From Saururus chinensis (Eukaryota > Streptophyta > Magnoliopsida > Piperales > Saururaceae), in NCBI GenBank assembly GCA_035235625.1, contig CP141146.1:11898501-11962500 (forward strand): a stretch of 64,000 nt of DNA. Direction: 5' to 3'. Positions 1-12,445 of the stretch are shown piece by piece (position 1 is the first letter of the stretch; each line of letters opens with the position of its first letter). The notes beneath the pieces are model-generated. The model was not told where the DNA came from and did not search any database. It was given only the letters and a program-made list of their open reading frames with translations. The position numbers and the translations under genes are program-made.

Positions 1-1712
1 GATTAGTATAAAGAGCTTATCATAAGACAAGTACAAGTGCACAAGTTACTTTAAGTAAATGCAAATTAACATTATTCCTGCAATCAGAAGAATTTCCTTT
101 TGTTCACATAAAACTAAAAAAGTGCACACACAACATGAAAGACAAAAGAAATGGATCCAAGTGAGAAAAATGCATTGCATTCAAAAACCAACTTTTATAG
201 ACAAAAACATAGTAGTAAAAAATATGCAAACACATTAACCCTATATTGTTCAAACCACTTAAACCCAAAAAAAAAGAAAATTGATTCTAGTGGAAAAGGC
301 AGGTTCATTAATTTGAAAGGCCTACGACTTGGGTAGGCAATATTGGGGAAAATCTTCACCCCATTTCTTTAGAACTTTGAAACTTTGGTGATGAATTTGG
401 TGGAATCTTCATTGCTTGGTAAAAAAATGTTGGTATTAATTGGATTTAGGAAAATAAATAAAAGATTTAGGCTGAAAAGTGGCAAAATGACATTAAATTT
501 TAAAACAAATAATTTAGATTTCAGGGAAGAACAAAAATGTGACGCGCCATAACTACCTTAAGTGTATTTATGGCATCGTGTCCCCTGAAATAATTTTCGA
601 AAACATTACATTTTCCCTAAAATCAAATCCTTAACCAAACACAGCTCAAGTACAAATACACATCAAACGCTTGAAAATTAAGAGCATATTTCGCCACATT
701 CATTGAAACGCCTCATAAAGAAAAACCAAAAGAGCATTTACAGAAAAAGCACTGCAGGGGGCAGTGAAGATTGTAAGGAATACAGACCAAGGTAAAAGTT
801 CCAGCCTGATTTAAGACAGAATCTAAGGAAAATAACTGCGTAGGAGTTTCTAGGAGCATTTAAGAACAGACATTTCGGGAAGAAACAAACACAAACCCAA
901 AAAGAGAGTCCACATGATAAAATTGATATATAGCCCTCGTGGGACTTTTCCGGTTTTAAGTTCTAATGTGTAGAACCTTGAACCAATATATTACCTCCAT
1001 TTGCAACTCCATGCCATTTTCTTTGCTTTTAGAGAAAAATCTGACACATGGCAGAGCCACAGGTTATGATTCCAAAGTGTCCTCATCAAATCACTGTTTG
1101 CCAGTAATTTAATTAATTTTTTTTTCCATGATATGATTTAAAACTTAGAAATAAGGAATACAAGAGATGATAAATACTATGACGAAAAAACAATGAGATA
1201 AACATACCCCAACTGCTTTCACAAGTGGTAAAGATAGTCATTCCACTGCATTTATTCTACTTTCTTTGAGTTCAAACATTCTAAATTTTGCATATAAACA
1301 AATTAAAGAAAGAACACTTTACTATTTAATTATAAAGGGTCACCAAAAATGCAGTTTCTTGAGCTGAGATAAGTAATATCCAACATGGACAAGTAAAAGT
1401 TTATTGCATGCCACCGAATTGAGTCATCATCAACACCTTGCCCCATTTGTATGGTGTCTGAGACATGAATTCTGCTCTGCCATTCGGCAATGAAGGGAAG
1501 TAAACACTGTTGCTATTAACCATGTTACTTGAAGGAAGGGTGGCCTTCACTAGTATGTCATGTTTTCAACGAAGAATGATAAGTGTTTCTATTCTGTACC
1601 ATTTCCCATTTTTCTATGAAGTATCTGCTGTTTGTTATAACAGACAAGTCATTTCCAAATTCTGGAACACTTATATATGCCTATTGCATAGACACTTCCA
1701 TATATGCCTCGA
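1..1712. other. AT-rich flank downstream of SNAP43, no gene recognised
   Basis: No reading frame here looks like a protein. The short frames at 151-336 and 1510-1846 are low-complexity or antisense to the end of the SNAP43 frame. The part next to 1713 should contain the 3' UTR of the minus-strand SNAP43 gene, but I could not fix a polyadenylation site. Confidence 0.5.
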
Positions 1713-2591
1713 TTAATCTTCTAACAACATCAGTTTCAACTCTTCAGCCTCTGCCTCATCAGGACACTTCATTCCTGTTTTCCTATAAAATTCCTCCTTT
1801 TGAGCATCCCATTCCTTCGAAATCTCCTCAACAACATCTCCAATAAGTTTCGTGGGCTCTGCTATGTGCTTAATATCTTCTATTCCCAGGACTTCACCAG
1901 CCTCCTTGATAGATGCTTCCTTTGCTTTCGCATAATCGGCTGAAAATTTCTTTAATCCTTCCAAATGTAGTTCAGTACTGAGGTCCAAATGAAGATAATC
2001 TTCAATTTTAGTGTTTGCCAGCAATTTCTTATAAGCTAACTGAATTCCAGTAGTTTGCAGCTTTGTGATCTCAGTAACCCTAGCAGCTACCTTAGTATTG
2101 TCTAACTCAATGATTCCAAATAAAAAAATATTCCTTTCAAGCATTTGTTTAATTAAAGCAGCTCCCACTTGAATTTCCTTTTGTATTGCATCCACTGCGA
2201 GGTTTTTGAGCATTTTCATCTCTCTTATGGACAAATAAATTTTGAAAGGCAGCTTAAATGGTTGAGTCTCGTAGAGACAGTACAGGCAGTACAATCCACC
2301 AAGCCTTCTGGAGATTGAACCCGTGGAAACCATGTAGCTTATACAGTGAGCATATAAAGATTGCATGAAAAAAGATATATTTGTTTTGGGACTAGAATCA
2401 TGTATAAATCTGAACTTACGAGCACGCCATATCTCCTTCAGATCAGCTAGAGATGTTGATTCATTGTCAATAAAATCATTCAGGAGCTCATCAATGTCCA
2501 GCTTGAATGGGGCGAGGTCCACCATTGCCATTCCTTCTACTCGTTTGTATCTCCTGTTCGTATCTCCTCCAGTCATTGTCAACACCTGCAT
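1713..2591 (-). CDS. SNAP43: snRNA-activating protein complex subunit SNAP43 (SNAPC1 family)
   Basis: SNAP43/SNAPC1 is a subunit of SNAPc, the nuclear complex that binds the upstream element of snRNA promoters and recruits the Pol II or Pol III machinery. The frame encodes up to 292 residues. The family signature is the N-terminal block: LAPFKLDIDELL, then the LADLKEIWRARKF segment, FFMQSLYAHCISYMVSTGS, RRLGGLYCLYCLYETQPFK and KIYLS, over roughly residues 26-120. The C-terminal half is charged and probably helical. The start is uncertain. The bases just before the GTGTTGACAATG stretch end in TGCAG, a good 3' splice site, so the first in-frame ATG of a spliced message would be at 2576. Met codons at 2531 and 2525, just before the conserved block, are also possible. 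No intron interrupts the frame. The C-terminus (ending LLED) may be short for the family. Family assignment is confident; exact start and completeness are not. Confidence 0.82.
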   Translation of the reverse strand: MQVLTMTGGDTNRRYKRVEGMAMVDLAPFKLDIDELLNDFIDNESTSLADLKEIWRARKFRFIHDSSPKTNISFFMQSLYAHCISYMVSTGSISRRLGGLYCLYCLYETQPFKLPFKIYLSIREMKMLKNLAVDAIQKEIQVGAALIKQMLERNIFLFGIIELDNTKVAARVTEITKLQTTGIQLAYKKLLANTKIEDYLHLDLSTELHLEGLKKFSADYAKAKEASIKEAGEVLGIEDIKHIAEPTKLIGDVVEEISKEWDAQKEEFYRKTGMKCPDEAEAEELKLMLLED

Positions 2592-2949
2592 TTTATATCA
2601 TAAATCAAAATACCCAACACAAGGTGGAGTTTCTCAGTTGACATGGATGTCATTGCTCTCACCATGACACCATGTCATAAATGAATAAGATTAATTGGTT
2701 TCAATAGCAAATAAAATAAGCATCTATGGAAGGCTAAAACGATTGAGTCGCCCGTAAAATAACAACAGAAAAATAATTCCTACTGCATAGAAATTAGAAA
2801 TGCCTTATTCAGATGGTGAGTAATTCCTATTCCAGGCCGATGAACAAATCTGAAGACAGTCTCTTTATAAAAAAAGATCAAATTATCAATAAAAACCCAT
2901 CTTTTTATGACCTGGGAGACCGTTTACATGTTGGCTGGCTACTAAACAT

Positions 2950-2985
<36 letters not shown>

Positions 2986-5240
2986 CCTACCCGCAGCTGA
3001 GGGTAGTGAGGGAGGGAGTGGCCAATAGGGGAGCCGGGGCTGAGAGGAGGAGGAAGAGCATAAAGGAGGAAGTCGCCGGCGGCGATCCAGGGGCCGCTAC
3101 CACAACACGGCATAGATTAAAAGTGGTCCGGGGAAGCTTTAAGAGAACTAATAGGCGCACTCGATTTTACCCTCTCTTCAAGTCTCCATATCGCTCGCGC
3201 TTGCAAATAAGACACTCCCTCATTGTATCCTAAGCAACAAAAGTACGGGTACGGCAATAGTACGGCTAGGAGGCATACAACAAAAAAAAAAAGATGTAGG
3301 GAAAAAATAGCAAAAGTACGGAGAAATAATAATAAATAAATCATATCTTAAAAATATCAAAGAAAAATAAATGAGCTACTCATTCCCCAGTCTAGCAAGG
3401 TGGCTATATCATGCCAATTGAGAACATCACTGGTCAGACGTCTACATAAAAATCATTGAAGTTGATGCTATAATTGTATATAGATTTCAGACCACCTAAA
3501 TATTGACATCACTCAAAGTATGATGGGCAAACTATCTAATTGACTCAATTTGACAGAAGAGAAATCAATAATGTCAGCTCACAAGTTTTAAGCAACTTAC
3601 AAATATCAAAGGACATCATATTTCTCATGTCAATGGCAACTTTGAGAGGGGCCTTTTTTTCCATAGGTACAAGAAAAGAAAATACGTTTGAGAGCATTGA
3701 ATTGAGCATAAAAAGTAAAAAGAACATACCTTTAATGTTAAAGACTAGGAATTGAGCTCATATGTGAAGCTCTCTGCGGTCCTAATGGGTTCTCATGGAC
3801 TGAACAAATGATCCTCAGCTTTTCTTAATTACCCTACACAACTCATGTTTAAATCTACCAAGGTAATCTTAACCTTATCATCTTTTTCGCAATACTATTT
3901 TTATGCCCTTGTCATTTTCTAATTGTTGATTCTATTTTTGTTCCAAAATACTAGTCTGTTTCATCCATATTAACTGACTTTTCTGTAAGAGAGAAAGAAT
4001 ATACAAGGAGCTCTCAACTCTCAACAAGGAATCTATTTTGTCTTTATAAGTAGTTAAGTAGCTTTATAAGAATCTTTGACAAATGCAAATCGATATTTTG
4101 GTAAAAGATGTTGATTTGCATCGAACAATATAATAATAGATTTGAGTACATAAACAAATGTAAATTGAAAGCAGTGAATTGGTTTTTTTTCTGCTAAAGA
4201 CTAGGAGCTGTGTTTTGTTTAATGTTATATCAGCATATTACAACTCAAAGAGGCATTTTTTTAGTTCTAATGCTGAGAGGGGGGAAGGGGATGCCATGCG
4301 GGATTCCATTTTGGAAGTTGGATAAGTGAGTTCCTGCTGGCAGAGAAGAAGCATTAACAACAGGGCAGCCGGACCAGTGGAACTGCTCCACCAAAACTGA
4401 CTGTATTATACTGCCTCTGAAAAAAAAAAATCACTTCATAGTTCATAACAACCAAACAAGCACAAAGGTTGAAAGACATGCAATAATTGAGCACACGGCA
4501 CACCTAGAGGCGATTGAGCAGCAACAGTTTTAATGTAAATAAAACAGAGGATTCGTCTCCAGGGCAGCCGGGCTACGAATTCCTCCTCAAGCAGCCTCGT
4601 CTCCGACGCTATTTCCGCAATCAAACCCCCGGAGTGAAGAGAAGAGAATTAAAACAGAAGATTAAAACACCGGAGTGATGAGAATGAACTCAAATAGAAG
4701 ATTAGGGAATGTAGGGTTCGTACATGAGGAGGTGGACGGAGCGGGGCCGGAGGTCGAGCCGTCGTCGAGAACTGGGAAGATCGCTGCTCACACACTTCTG
4801 AGGAGCTCGGTGGAAGTTCCTTCCGCTGTCCAGTGGGAAGCTCGTAGGGTTTTTCTCAAAGCAGACCAGGCGCATCGGGGAGCGGGGCCAACCCGGTTAG
4901 CCTTAATCATCAATATGTTGCAGTTGTGGAGGCCTATTACGGTTAGACAAAAGAAATGGATCCCAGCTGCTTAGGAGCTTCCAGGATCATTCGAAACGCC
5001 TAGCGGTTAATTTCGTCGTTGGGTTTCGTCGTTCAAAGAGAAAATTATTAAAATAATATCAAAATTGTGAAGAGATAAAAATATTTTTTAAAGTGGTGGT
5101 GTCAGCCAAATACTAATGCATGTGTGGTATTTTTTTTATTTTTTATTTCTTTTTTGTCATTACAAAAGACGAAATCCTCCCAATGATAGAATCTCCATAC
5201 TTCCCCTTATCGAAATGAACGTATCGGGACTTAACTTGCA
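2592..5240. other. SNAP43 upstream region: presumed leader intron and 5' UTR exon(s)
   Basis: If the TGCAG at 2586-2590 (minus strand) is a real acceptor, SNAP43 has a non-coding first exon further right. Two GC-rich islands could hold it: about 3000-3115, next to a CT-rich tract on the minus strand, and about 4560-4930. The second also lies head to head with the plus-strand exon at 5252, so 4930-5240 is a plausible shared divergent promoter. In the second island a minus-strand frame opens at about 4874 and runs for about 58 codons to a stop after a possible GT donor. I do not recognise it. The rest is AT-rich. Confidence 0.35.
2953..2982. repeat. (AG)15 microsatellite
   Basis: Uninterrupted AG dinucleotides. 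On the minus strand this reads as a CT tract of the kind often seen in plant 5' leaders, consistent with a SNAP43 leader nearby. Confidence 0.9.
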
Positions 5241-5251
5241 AAGGTGAAAGG

Positions 5252-5463
5252 ATGAAATCCGCAAGCTACTTACTCGCTAGTCCCCCTCCTAATTGTTCTT
5301 CGTCTCCTATTTCGCCATTTTCGCTTCCAGAGTGTTGTGTGCATCGCGCTCCGCCGTCCACTAACCTCCACCATCCGCTGCTTTACTTCACCCAAATCCA
5401 TTGTCCCCTTCTCTCAAAACCGTCAACTGCCTTAATTTCGCCCAAATCCGCCGCTATTTCTAG
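5252..5463 (+). CDS. orphan first exon, possible plastid transit peptide
   Basis: The frame starts at an ATG after AAGGTGAAAGG and gives about 70 residues rich in Ser, Pro, Ala and Leu and almost free of acidic residues, like a chloroplast transit peptide. It begins MKSASYLLASPPPNCSSS and ends near SPKSAAIS. The exon would end at a consensus donor (CTAG followed by GTAAAT, 5464), and the following kilobase is T-rich like a plant intron. No downstream exon was recognised before the repeat block at 6.4 kb, so the rest of the gene may lie beyond inserted repeats or be lost. I cannot name the protein. It could instead be a chance open frame in a GC-richer promoter or leader. It is divergent from SNAP43. 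Confidence 0.35.
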
Positions 5464-6400
5464 GTAAATTTCCTACTTTAGCCTTGAAAATTCTATTGCT
5501 TGTTCCTAATTCTTATAATCCAGTCTTCCATGGTCTTTGACAAATTATTTTTTTGGATTCTACTACTAGTTTCTATGTTAAAAATAGGATGTTTTGGGGC
5601 AATTTTCTCAAATTTCTGCTGATTTTTATAGTGTTTGTGTTCAAGTTACAAACATGATGACTACTCATTCGTCATTCTTGAACTCTTCAATTGATTTTCG
5701 AAAACATTTCATGTTTTTGATGAATTGGGTCTTAAGAATTGCTAGATTTTTTAAATATTTGTAGTTTTTGTTCGAAGAAAGTAGTTATGATGTTTGATTA
5801 TGTTGTTGGATTGTTGTTTTCTTGCTATATATTTATTTAAATTATTTTGATTTTTCTTAAATGTAAGAGCAGTTGTTGTCATTCTTAAGCTTTTTAAGTA
5901 ATATTTTTTAGGCGAGATTCATTACATTTTACTGGCTAACTGATTTGACTGGTTGTTTTAATTTTGCACTTAAGCCATATATTAGCGCTATTAATTTTAG
6001 TGTTAAGGGAGTGGAATTCTACTATAGTTTTATGAAATTGTGATATGATTTTTATTGTTTGAGTGAAATTGCTTGATTAAGTTCGAGTAATAGTCATTAA
6101 GTAAAATAGTTATTTTGAAGTAATTGTTTAATGTATTATTTATGTAATTTATTAGTTATGAATTAAGTAAATAGAGATGATATAAGAAATGGTTAGTTTT
6201 ATGCTTTACCATGAAGGAGGCATAGATGGATTATTCATAAGTAACCATCTACTTATAATGAACTTGAGATGCAAGTAGCTAGCAAAGTTGGTTGGGATTG
6301 AAGGAGATTAAAAATTACTATAAAATATAATATTCTAATATTTGGATGAAGATCAGGACTACTACATGTAGATGATGATGCATCATTAAGACAAATATTT
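5464..6400. other. T-rich intron-like sequence, no gene
   Basis: The stretch is AT-rich with many T runs and no protein-like frame, as expected of a plant intron following the donor at 5464. No acceptor-exon pair was recognised. Confidence 0.4.
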
Positions 6401-6404
6401 TACA

Positions 6405-7046
6405 ATTTGTCTCACAATTGGCTGGCCGGCCCTTGGCGGCCCACGGCGACGGCTCAAGCTCCAAACACAGTGAGAGACAAAGAGGGAGCTAACCGGGGGA
6501 ATCCAAGTGGGGGAGCCGGCGAGATTGGCCAGGGCAGCGGCCTTGCCATCGTCGGCTTGTGGCTAGCCGGGTGGAGTCCACCGGCCATCGCCGGCGCCGC
6601 CACAACGCTTGACTGAGCAAGGGAGAAAAATACAGGGGAGAGGGGCAAACTGGGGAGGAGGGCGGCGCGGCCGTGGGGGGCCGGGGCTATGGCCCACTAC
6701 TGTTGCATGGTCGGGGCGGAGCTGGTGGCGGCAGCTAGGGACAGAGAGAAACCGGAGAGGGCGGGGGGGGGGGGGTTGCTTCTCTGTTTCTTCCTTCTGG
6801 TGGCTTCCAGATCGGGCTCGACCGAGCCCGATATGTTTTGTCTTTTTTTTTTCTTTTTCACTTATCTCTGCACTTCATTCTTTATCCATTTTTCAGGCCG
6901 AAACCCACGTCCAGGCCCATAGCCTATGACTGAACCTCATACCCGGCTCTACGGGCATGAATTCTGAGGACAAATAGGCCGAAGCATCATATTTTTCTGC
7001 CAAAAATGATAAAAAAAAGAGCAAAAAATCATAATAAAAATTCGGG
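6405..7046 (+). repeat. repeat family G, copy 1 (LTR-like 3' part)
   Basis: A GC-rich segment (6410-6830) is followed by a stretch from about 6895 to 7046 that matches 12180-12382. The shared blocks are a GGCCCATRRCCTATGACT motif, a CCCGRCTYTACGG block and a closing GGGAC/GGGAT-RTTACA. The TTACA end resembles the end of an LTR. Reading frames in the GC-rich part (6407-6929) overlap in several frames and look like nothing known. Confidence 0.45.
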
Positions 7047-7088
7047 ACATTACACTAAGCACGCAAATGCCCACTCTTTGGGGCCATA

Positions 7089-7285
7089 CAATGCCAACAA
7101 GGGCCATATAATGCCAACTAAGGGTGAAAAACATACGGTGCCACTATTGAGCAGGAATCTTACAGTGCCACTGTTAGCCAGGAATCTTACAGTGCCACTC
7201 TTGGGCAGAACATACAATGTCATTTGTAGGTAGAAAACATACAGGGCCCATGAAGGGCAGAAACTTATAGCGCTCTCAACAGAGC
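7089..7285 (+). repeat. degenerate tandem repeat, about 27-bp unit
   Basis: Successive units share the pattern ACAGTGCCACTNTTNGNCAG followed by an AACATA or ATCTTA ending. About six to seven units can be followed, the central three clearly. Such arrays are common inside plant LTRs. Confidence 0.7.
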
Positions 7286-8882
7286 ATCAAACGTTTGGGC
7301 CAAAATACAGCACTAAGACTAAATCCCGCAGGATGACACCATGGTTATACTAGGAAAGACGCTCAGTCAATTACTCGTCGACTGGCACAAAACGGAACTT
7401 AATCCGTCGAAACCCTCAGTTTCAAACTCACATCATTATCAAATTAGGGTGGCTTACCATTAAAGTTCATATTAGGTAACTTATGCATGTACAATTATGT
7501 TCGAAACTACTTCCGTCTTACATTATTCAACCAATAAGGCTAGAAATACGCCCGTTTAGAAGTTCCAATCCATAAAGGTAGCATTCTTTACTTAACTCAT
7601 CCCCCACCCTTACACTTACAACCTTACCGATCTCTGCATAATCTTACTTGTCGAACTCGAATTCCATACTCACACTCTTACTATCAAATACTTATGACCT
7701 TACATCTTACACCATCAGCCTTAAAATCAAATCGTCTTACTCAAACTCCTCAAATGAAACCCTTTAGACCTAAGTCCCGTCATCAAACCCTTACTAATTC
7801 CTTACTCATTATTCTTTCGTTACAATTCATATTACATACATTATGCATGTACAATTATATCGTTACAATCCCCCAAAGGCGTTCCGAATCTTAAGTCTTC
7901 AATTCATTGCATCCCCCACGTCTCCTACTCGTCGCTCCAACGTGCCATCTGACTCAAACTGAACCAATTCTCCAATCTCATCAAATCCAACATTCGCATT
8001 TCAATCTTATGTCTTTCCTTGCCCAACATACAATCACAGTTTCCACATCATAGCCCATGAAGTACCCCTTCGCCAAACTTACAATCAAACACTTTTACTC
8101 GTCCCCATCGATCACATACCACTAGTCCACATCGAAGATCACACGCTTTGGTCACACACATACGATTCATAGCAACTTACTAAGTGCCCTTAGTCTTCAC
8201 TAATATACGCACACAATTCACATACATACAACATGCTTTTATGAACAACATAATCATGCAAAACATTAAATTATAAACTCCTAGCATTCTACTACACAAT
8301 CAAAGCATGCTATAATGAAATTACGAGTTCAAGGTCCCCTACCTCGTAATTCACATAAGTTTGATGGCGAGCAAACGATGGTGGCAGCATCGATGGTAGA
8401 ATAGGTGGCCAAAAGCATCGCACTGAGAGAGTCGTTGTCCCGAGGATTTTCAGAGATGCTGGAATTAATCTTGATAAGGTTAGATTAATTTCACTCAAGG
8501 CATAAGACTAGGCGCATTAGGGCGACCGGACAGAAGGTCATGCCACTAGGGATGGCAAAAGTGACCACATAATAGGAGGTGACTAATTGGAGGTCGGCCA
8601 ATGGTTTAAAACACTTGTTGGCCATAAACGTTAAAGTAGACCGCGAACTACATCCAGCGGCAACAATTTCGTATTATTGAAGCCTCACAACATAGCGGAG
8701 GGCTTACTTGCATACACATGGACATAGGAGAGACGAAGAGGGCTTTAACAGCCATATTGCCTAATGGCGGAGTCGTTCCATTGTCATATGCTACAAAGGC
8801 AGTGCCTTTAGCCTAAATTGCACGTGCAACACAAGTGTGCGTGGTAAAAGGGAAACCCTAAGGAAGGGTAGGTTATCGATGG
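7286..8882. other. repeat-derived sequence without coding content
   Basis: No protein-like frame. A TTATGCATGTACAATTAT motif occurs twice (near 7480 and 7840). Around 8320-8345 an AGGTCCCCTACCT segment resembles the ACCCCCTACCT segment of the chromovirus LTR at 14015, so part of this may be an old related minus-strand LTR. Boundaries were not found. Confidence 0.35.
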
Positions 8883-11800
8883 TGTAACGTCCGGGAATTT
8901 TCTAAATTCCTGAAGTCGTACACAGGGAAATTAGGGTGTAGGACCCCTTGATCTTCTCATAGGAATAACTTGATCATTAGTTAGAATTAGTGGCTGAATT
9001 ATATATGGATGGAAAATAGATAGAATGAGCTTCGAAACGCCACCAAGAACGCGTGGATCTGAGTCCAGATGAGGGAGATACGATTATTCAAAGTTGAACA
9101 TATTGTATAGGGCCCGTTTACCAGATTTAAACGTGCATCTGGGCCGTTTAAGTTGTTTTGTGGGCCCGATTATTTACTGTTCCGAAATTAGGTTTTGGGG
9201 GCCTAATTTCTTATGGGATTAGGAGCCCTAATCTCATGCCTATAAAAAGAATTAATTAGGGCTTTTTGGGGGGATTTTGTTGGGATTGTTAAGCGAAGGG
9301 GAAAGAGAGATGATGGAATTTTCCGGCGGGACTCTGGCGAAGCGTTGGTGGCGGTGGATCGACGACAACTCGGCCATTGAGGTAGGATTTCGAGTTGAGA
9401 TTGTTAGGGAATTTGTTAGCTAATTTTATTGAAAATTATGTTAATAGTGAGTTTTGCAAATTGTTTAATTTCTCTGCAAACACTATTCATCGTAATTACG
9501 ATGAATAGTGATTTCTGCAGCACTGCCGACTGTTTGACGGCCGGCAGCTGGCCGATGACCAGCTGGTCCTTTGGGTCTGGCTTCTCTCATCGGAGGGCCA
9601 GGCTCCGGTACACGGCGCCCGCCGAGCTGGGCGCTCGACTGCTCTGTTTTAAAAAAAAATTGGGCTACGCAGGCCCGGCCGCTGTGCCCTTGGCCGCGCT
9701 GCCTTTGGTTGCTATGCCCTTGGCTGTGCCGCCTTTGGCCGCTCTATCCCTGGCCATGCCGGCCCCGGCTGCAGCGGCCTTGTGTTTTAAACAAAAAGAA
9801 AAAAGAAAAGGGGAGGCCGCTTTGTCCCCGGCCAGCCACCGGACGGAGGCAAGGCCGAGTCCATCGGATTTGCCGGGCGGCGACGATCCGACTGGCCTCG
9901 GCCTTGCCTGCCGAGATGCCTGGGGGAAAAGCGCCACCGCCAGAGGCCATTCGGCCTCTGGCCGGTCACGGGGAAGATGACCCTCGCAGGTCATCTGCTC
10001 CCTGGACCGGGTCAGGTAACCCGACCCGATCCGGTCCTGTTAAAAAAAAAAGAACAATTCACATTCCCTGAACTGGGTCCGGTTTAGGGGGTTAATTGTG
10101 TCAAATAAATTCTAGAAAATTACTATTGGACCTGGAGAGGTTTGGGATTATTCTTACCGAGTTTCAACTTGGGAAAAAATCCCAAAGATTGTGAAATGAC
10201 CTTTTTAACCTTGGTAGTTAAATTATCGTGTGAAAACTATTTACCCGATTTCGGGGCCTCGGTTCAAGGGCCTAGGAGTTGATTTAAAAATTGGGAAAAT
10301 TATCAATGATATTTTAATGGGTAACCTATTTATAGACCAAATCTTAGTGACTAAAAATCCCAGTGAGTGGTTAATTGACCCTTTTGCCCTTAGGGTTTAT
10401 AATAAACTATTAGTCAAAACCTGGGTCGGTTCAAGGGGTTCACAACCCTGTCACATGCTGGGAAAATTACACAGATTCCATGAAGGCTAGTAGTACTCTT
10501 GACCCTAATTTTGGACCCATTGGATGTCATTAAGGCCTTAAACCAAATGACAAAAATACCCCTTTGAGTGGAACTGCCCACATTTGTGTGAATGGAAGCG
10601 TGAGTCGGTCTGAGAGTGGAGCCTTGTGAAAGGTCAATGACTTAAATCAATAGAGGGGCAGTAAAATGACCAAAATGACCCAAGGGAGGGTACCATTCCA
10701 TAGGTGGTAAAATTATGCTAACGCCCTTAGGGGCTATATATTCTTTTTTTGTCGAAACGGATGACCTAGTGAATCTAGAGTTAGGGTACCCTATAAATGA
10801 CTTCAAAAGGAAGGAGTATAACCAGTAAATGACACAAAGACCTTGTCGGGTCACAGTGTCAAGGGAAATAAGGGGTAGAACCCTAATTTTCAGGTTTAAA
10901 GCAGTGTATTTCACGTGTCTGCAACCGAGTGCACTGATCGACTAGTGTGTCATATATGTAACTCACAGGATGCGCTAGAGTTGTTTATACTCTCGGGCTT
11001 GAATTCTCTGAGCCCTAGCCCTGCAAATGAATGCAATGGGCCTCCGTTTATTATTTATACATTTGTATGATTGTATTTTATTTATGTTGATGCATGCTTT
11101 TGATGTTGATGCATTGATTCATATCAGTAACTTAAGATTAATGAAGATTAATCAAGAGACATGGGTTGCTGTTGGTTTGGAGGGAGAACATCTAATCAAG
11201 ATAAAGACTAAAATACCCTCAATAGGGTTTGGGACCGGTTCATGGATTGAACGGGGCCTTGACATAGAATTTTACCTTAGTTAATGAACCGAGGATGGTT
11301 ACGGGATGTTCTTTGAGTCATAGCTCAGTGGATGAGCTATTTATTGGGTAGATTCACAAGGTGAAAATGACCCAAATGGTTGAGTGGATACTTTGACTAG
11401 ATGGAAATAATTTAGTCTAAGTTCAGATGTTTGGCTGAGTCAATGGTCATAAAGACTTGAGGCTTCTATGGATAATGCTGGAGATTGCGATGTGCTTCTT
11501 CATCGCCACGACGGTTTGGGTATTAACCAGAGGGTCTTTACCGCAGGTCTCCCATAGGTCTTCCCAGGACTATTAGTACGTACGAAAAGCGGAGTTGTAT
11601 GAGCATCATGGAAGGCTTGTGCTTCTCACCAATCCGTGTCCATGAGCACAGTTGGGATCCTCTTCTCCAGATTTGTGGCAAGCTATTGAGAGCCCTGAGG
11701 ATTTGGGTCAAGCTGCTGTTAAGCAGTCTACTCCAAGGTTGGAGTACTTTGTTTGGAGATTTCTCAAGGGGCGAGTCATCTCTTAGTTTCAGATTTTATA

Positions 11801-11931
11801 GTATTAATTATTGAATAAGAGTTGTGAGATAATTAATAACATTGTTGATATTGCTTGTTAATTAGACAAGTGGAACGATTAAATGACTTACTAAAATGTA
11901 GGTTAAATATACTTAAGCATTGCATGTGTGG
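8883..11931 (+). mobile_element. X-family long LTR, copy A (3' end missing)
   Basis: It starts TGTAACGTCC and can be followed block by block against copies B, C and D. Landmarks in order: the TGTAACGTCCGGGAATTTTC start; a TATA box about 360 bp in; a conserved TTGAGGTAGGATTT site; a variable GC-rich segment (about 9530-10010); an AACTGGGTCCGG block; and a long tail ending TAAGCATTGCATGTGTG. Compared with the complete copy at 55412-58943, about the last 590 bp are missing and replaced by family G sequence. Frames in the GC-rich part overlap in several phases and match nothing known. No gag or pol is attached, so this is a truncated LTR or LTR-only remnant. Confidence 0.75.
9241..9248 (+). promoter_or_regulatory. 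TATA box of X-family LTR copy A
   Basis: TATAAAAA lies about 360 bp inside the LTR, followed by AATTAGGGCTTTT. Copy B has ATATAAAAATAA at the same place (12833-12844), and the minus-strand copy near 26.5 kb has a TATAAATA at the equivalent place. This fixes the LTR orientation as TGTAACGTCC at the 5' end. Confidence 0.55.
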
Positions 11932-12445
11932 CGGCCGGCAAAGCCAGGGCAGGCCGGGCCGAAGGTGACGACAGTAGCATCGCCAGGCCGAGGCCGATTG
12001 AGCAAAAGCCAGAGGCTGGCACCGGCTCTGCCTTCTGCCTCACTAAGTGTCATTGTTCACTCTACAGGTCGCGCGCGTTGAGGCGCGTCCGATCCACTTT
12101 TATATATTTTCTTTTTCCATCTATTCCTTTCTTCTCGTTTATGTTCTCCCGTGTCTCATCTGATTTTCGTGCCCAAAAATTTTTGGGATGCGTCAAGGCC
12201 CATGACCTATGACTAAACACTACTCCCGACTTTTACGGTCACAAATATTACAAATACGGATACACCGAAGTGTCAAATTTCTTCATCGAAAATACTAGTA
12301 GAAATTGCATAACATTGCAGAAAATTACAAAAAAAGCCAAAAATATGCAAACAAATTACAAAAAAATTGGGGATGTTACACTTATGGATGTGGCAGTTCT
12401 TCTAGAACTTCACATCGATGGATAGGCAGTGACAAACACAATAGG
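11932..12445 (+). repeat. repeat family G, copy 2
   Basis: GC-rich start, then a segment (12180-12382) matching 6895-7046, ending GGGGATGTTACA. It fills the gap between X copies A and B and appears to have replaced the lost end of copy A. No coding potential. Confidence 0.45.

Noticed and set aside
2886..3113. 75-codon minus-strand frame
   Set aside because: A third of it is Leu-Ser repeats from the (GA)n tract, and the rest is GC-rich leader sequence.
7089..7285. CRISPR-like regular repeats
   Set aside because: The units are degenerate and directly adjacent without spacers, and the DNA is plant nuclear: a minisatellite.
9429..10071. Overlapping GC-rich frames on both strands (up to 183 codons)
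   Set aside because: They lie in the variable GC-rich segment of X LTR copy A. Several frames are open at once because stop codons are rare there, and the equivalent frames in copies B and C encode different sequences.
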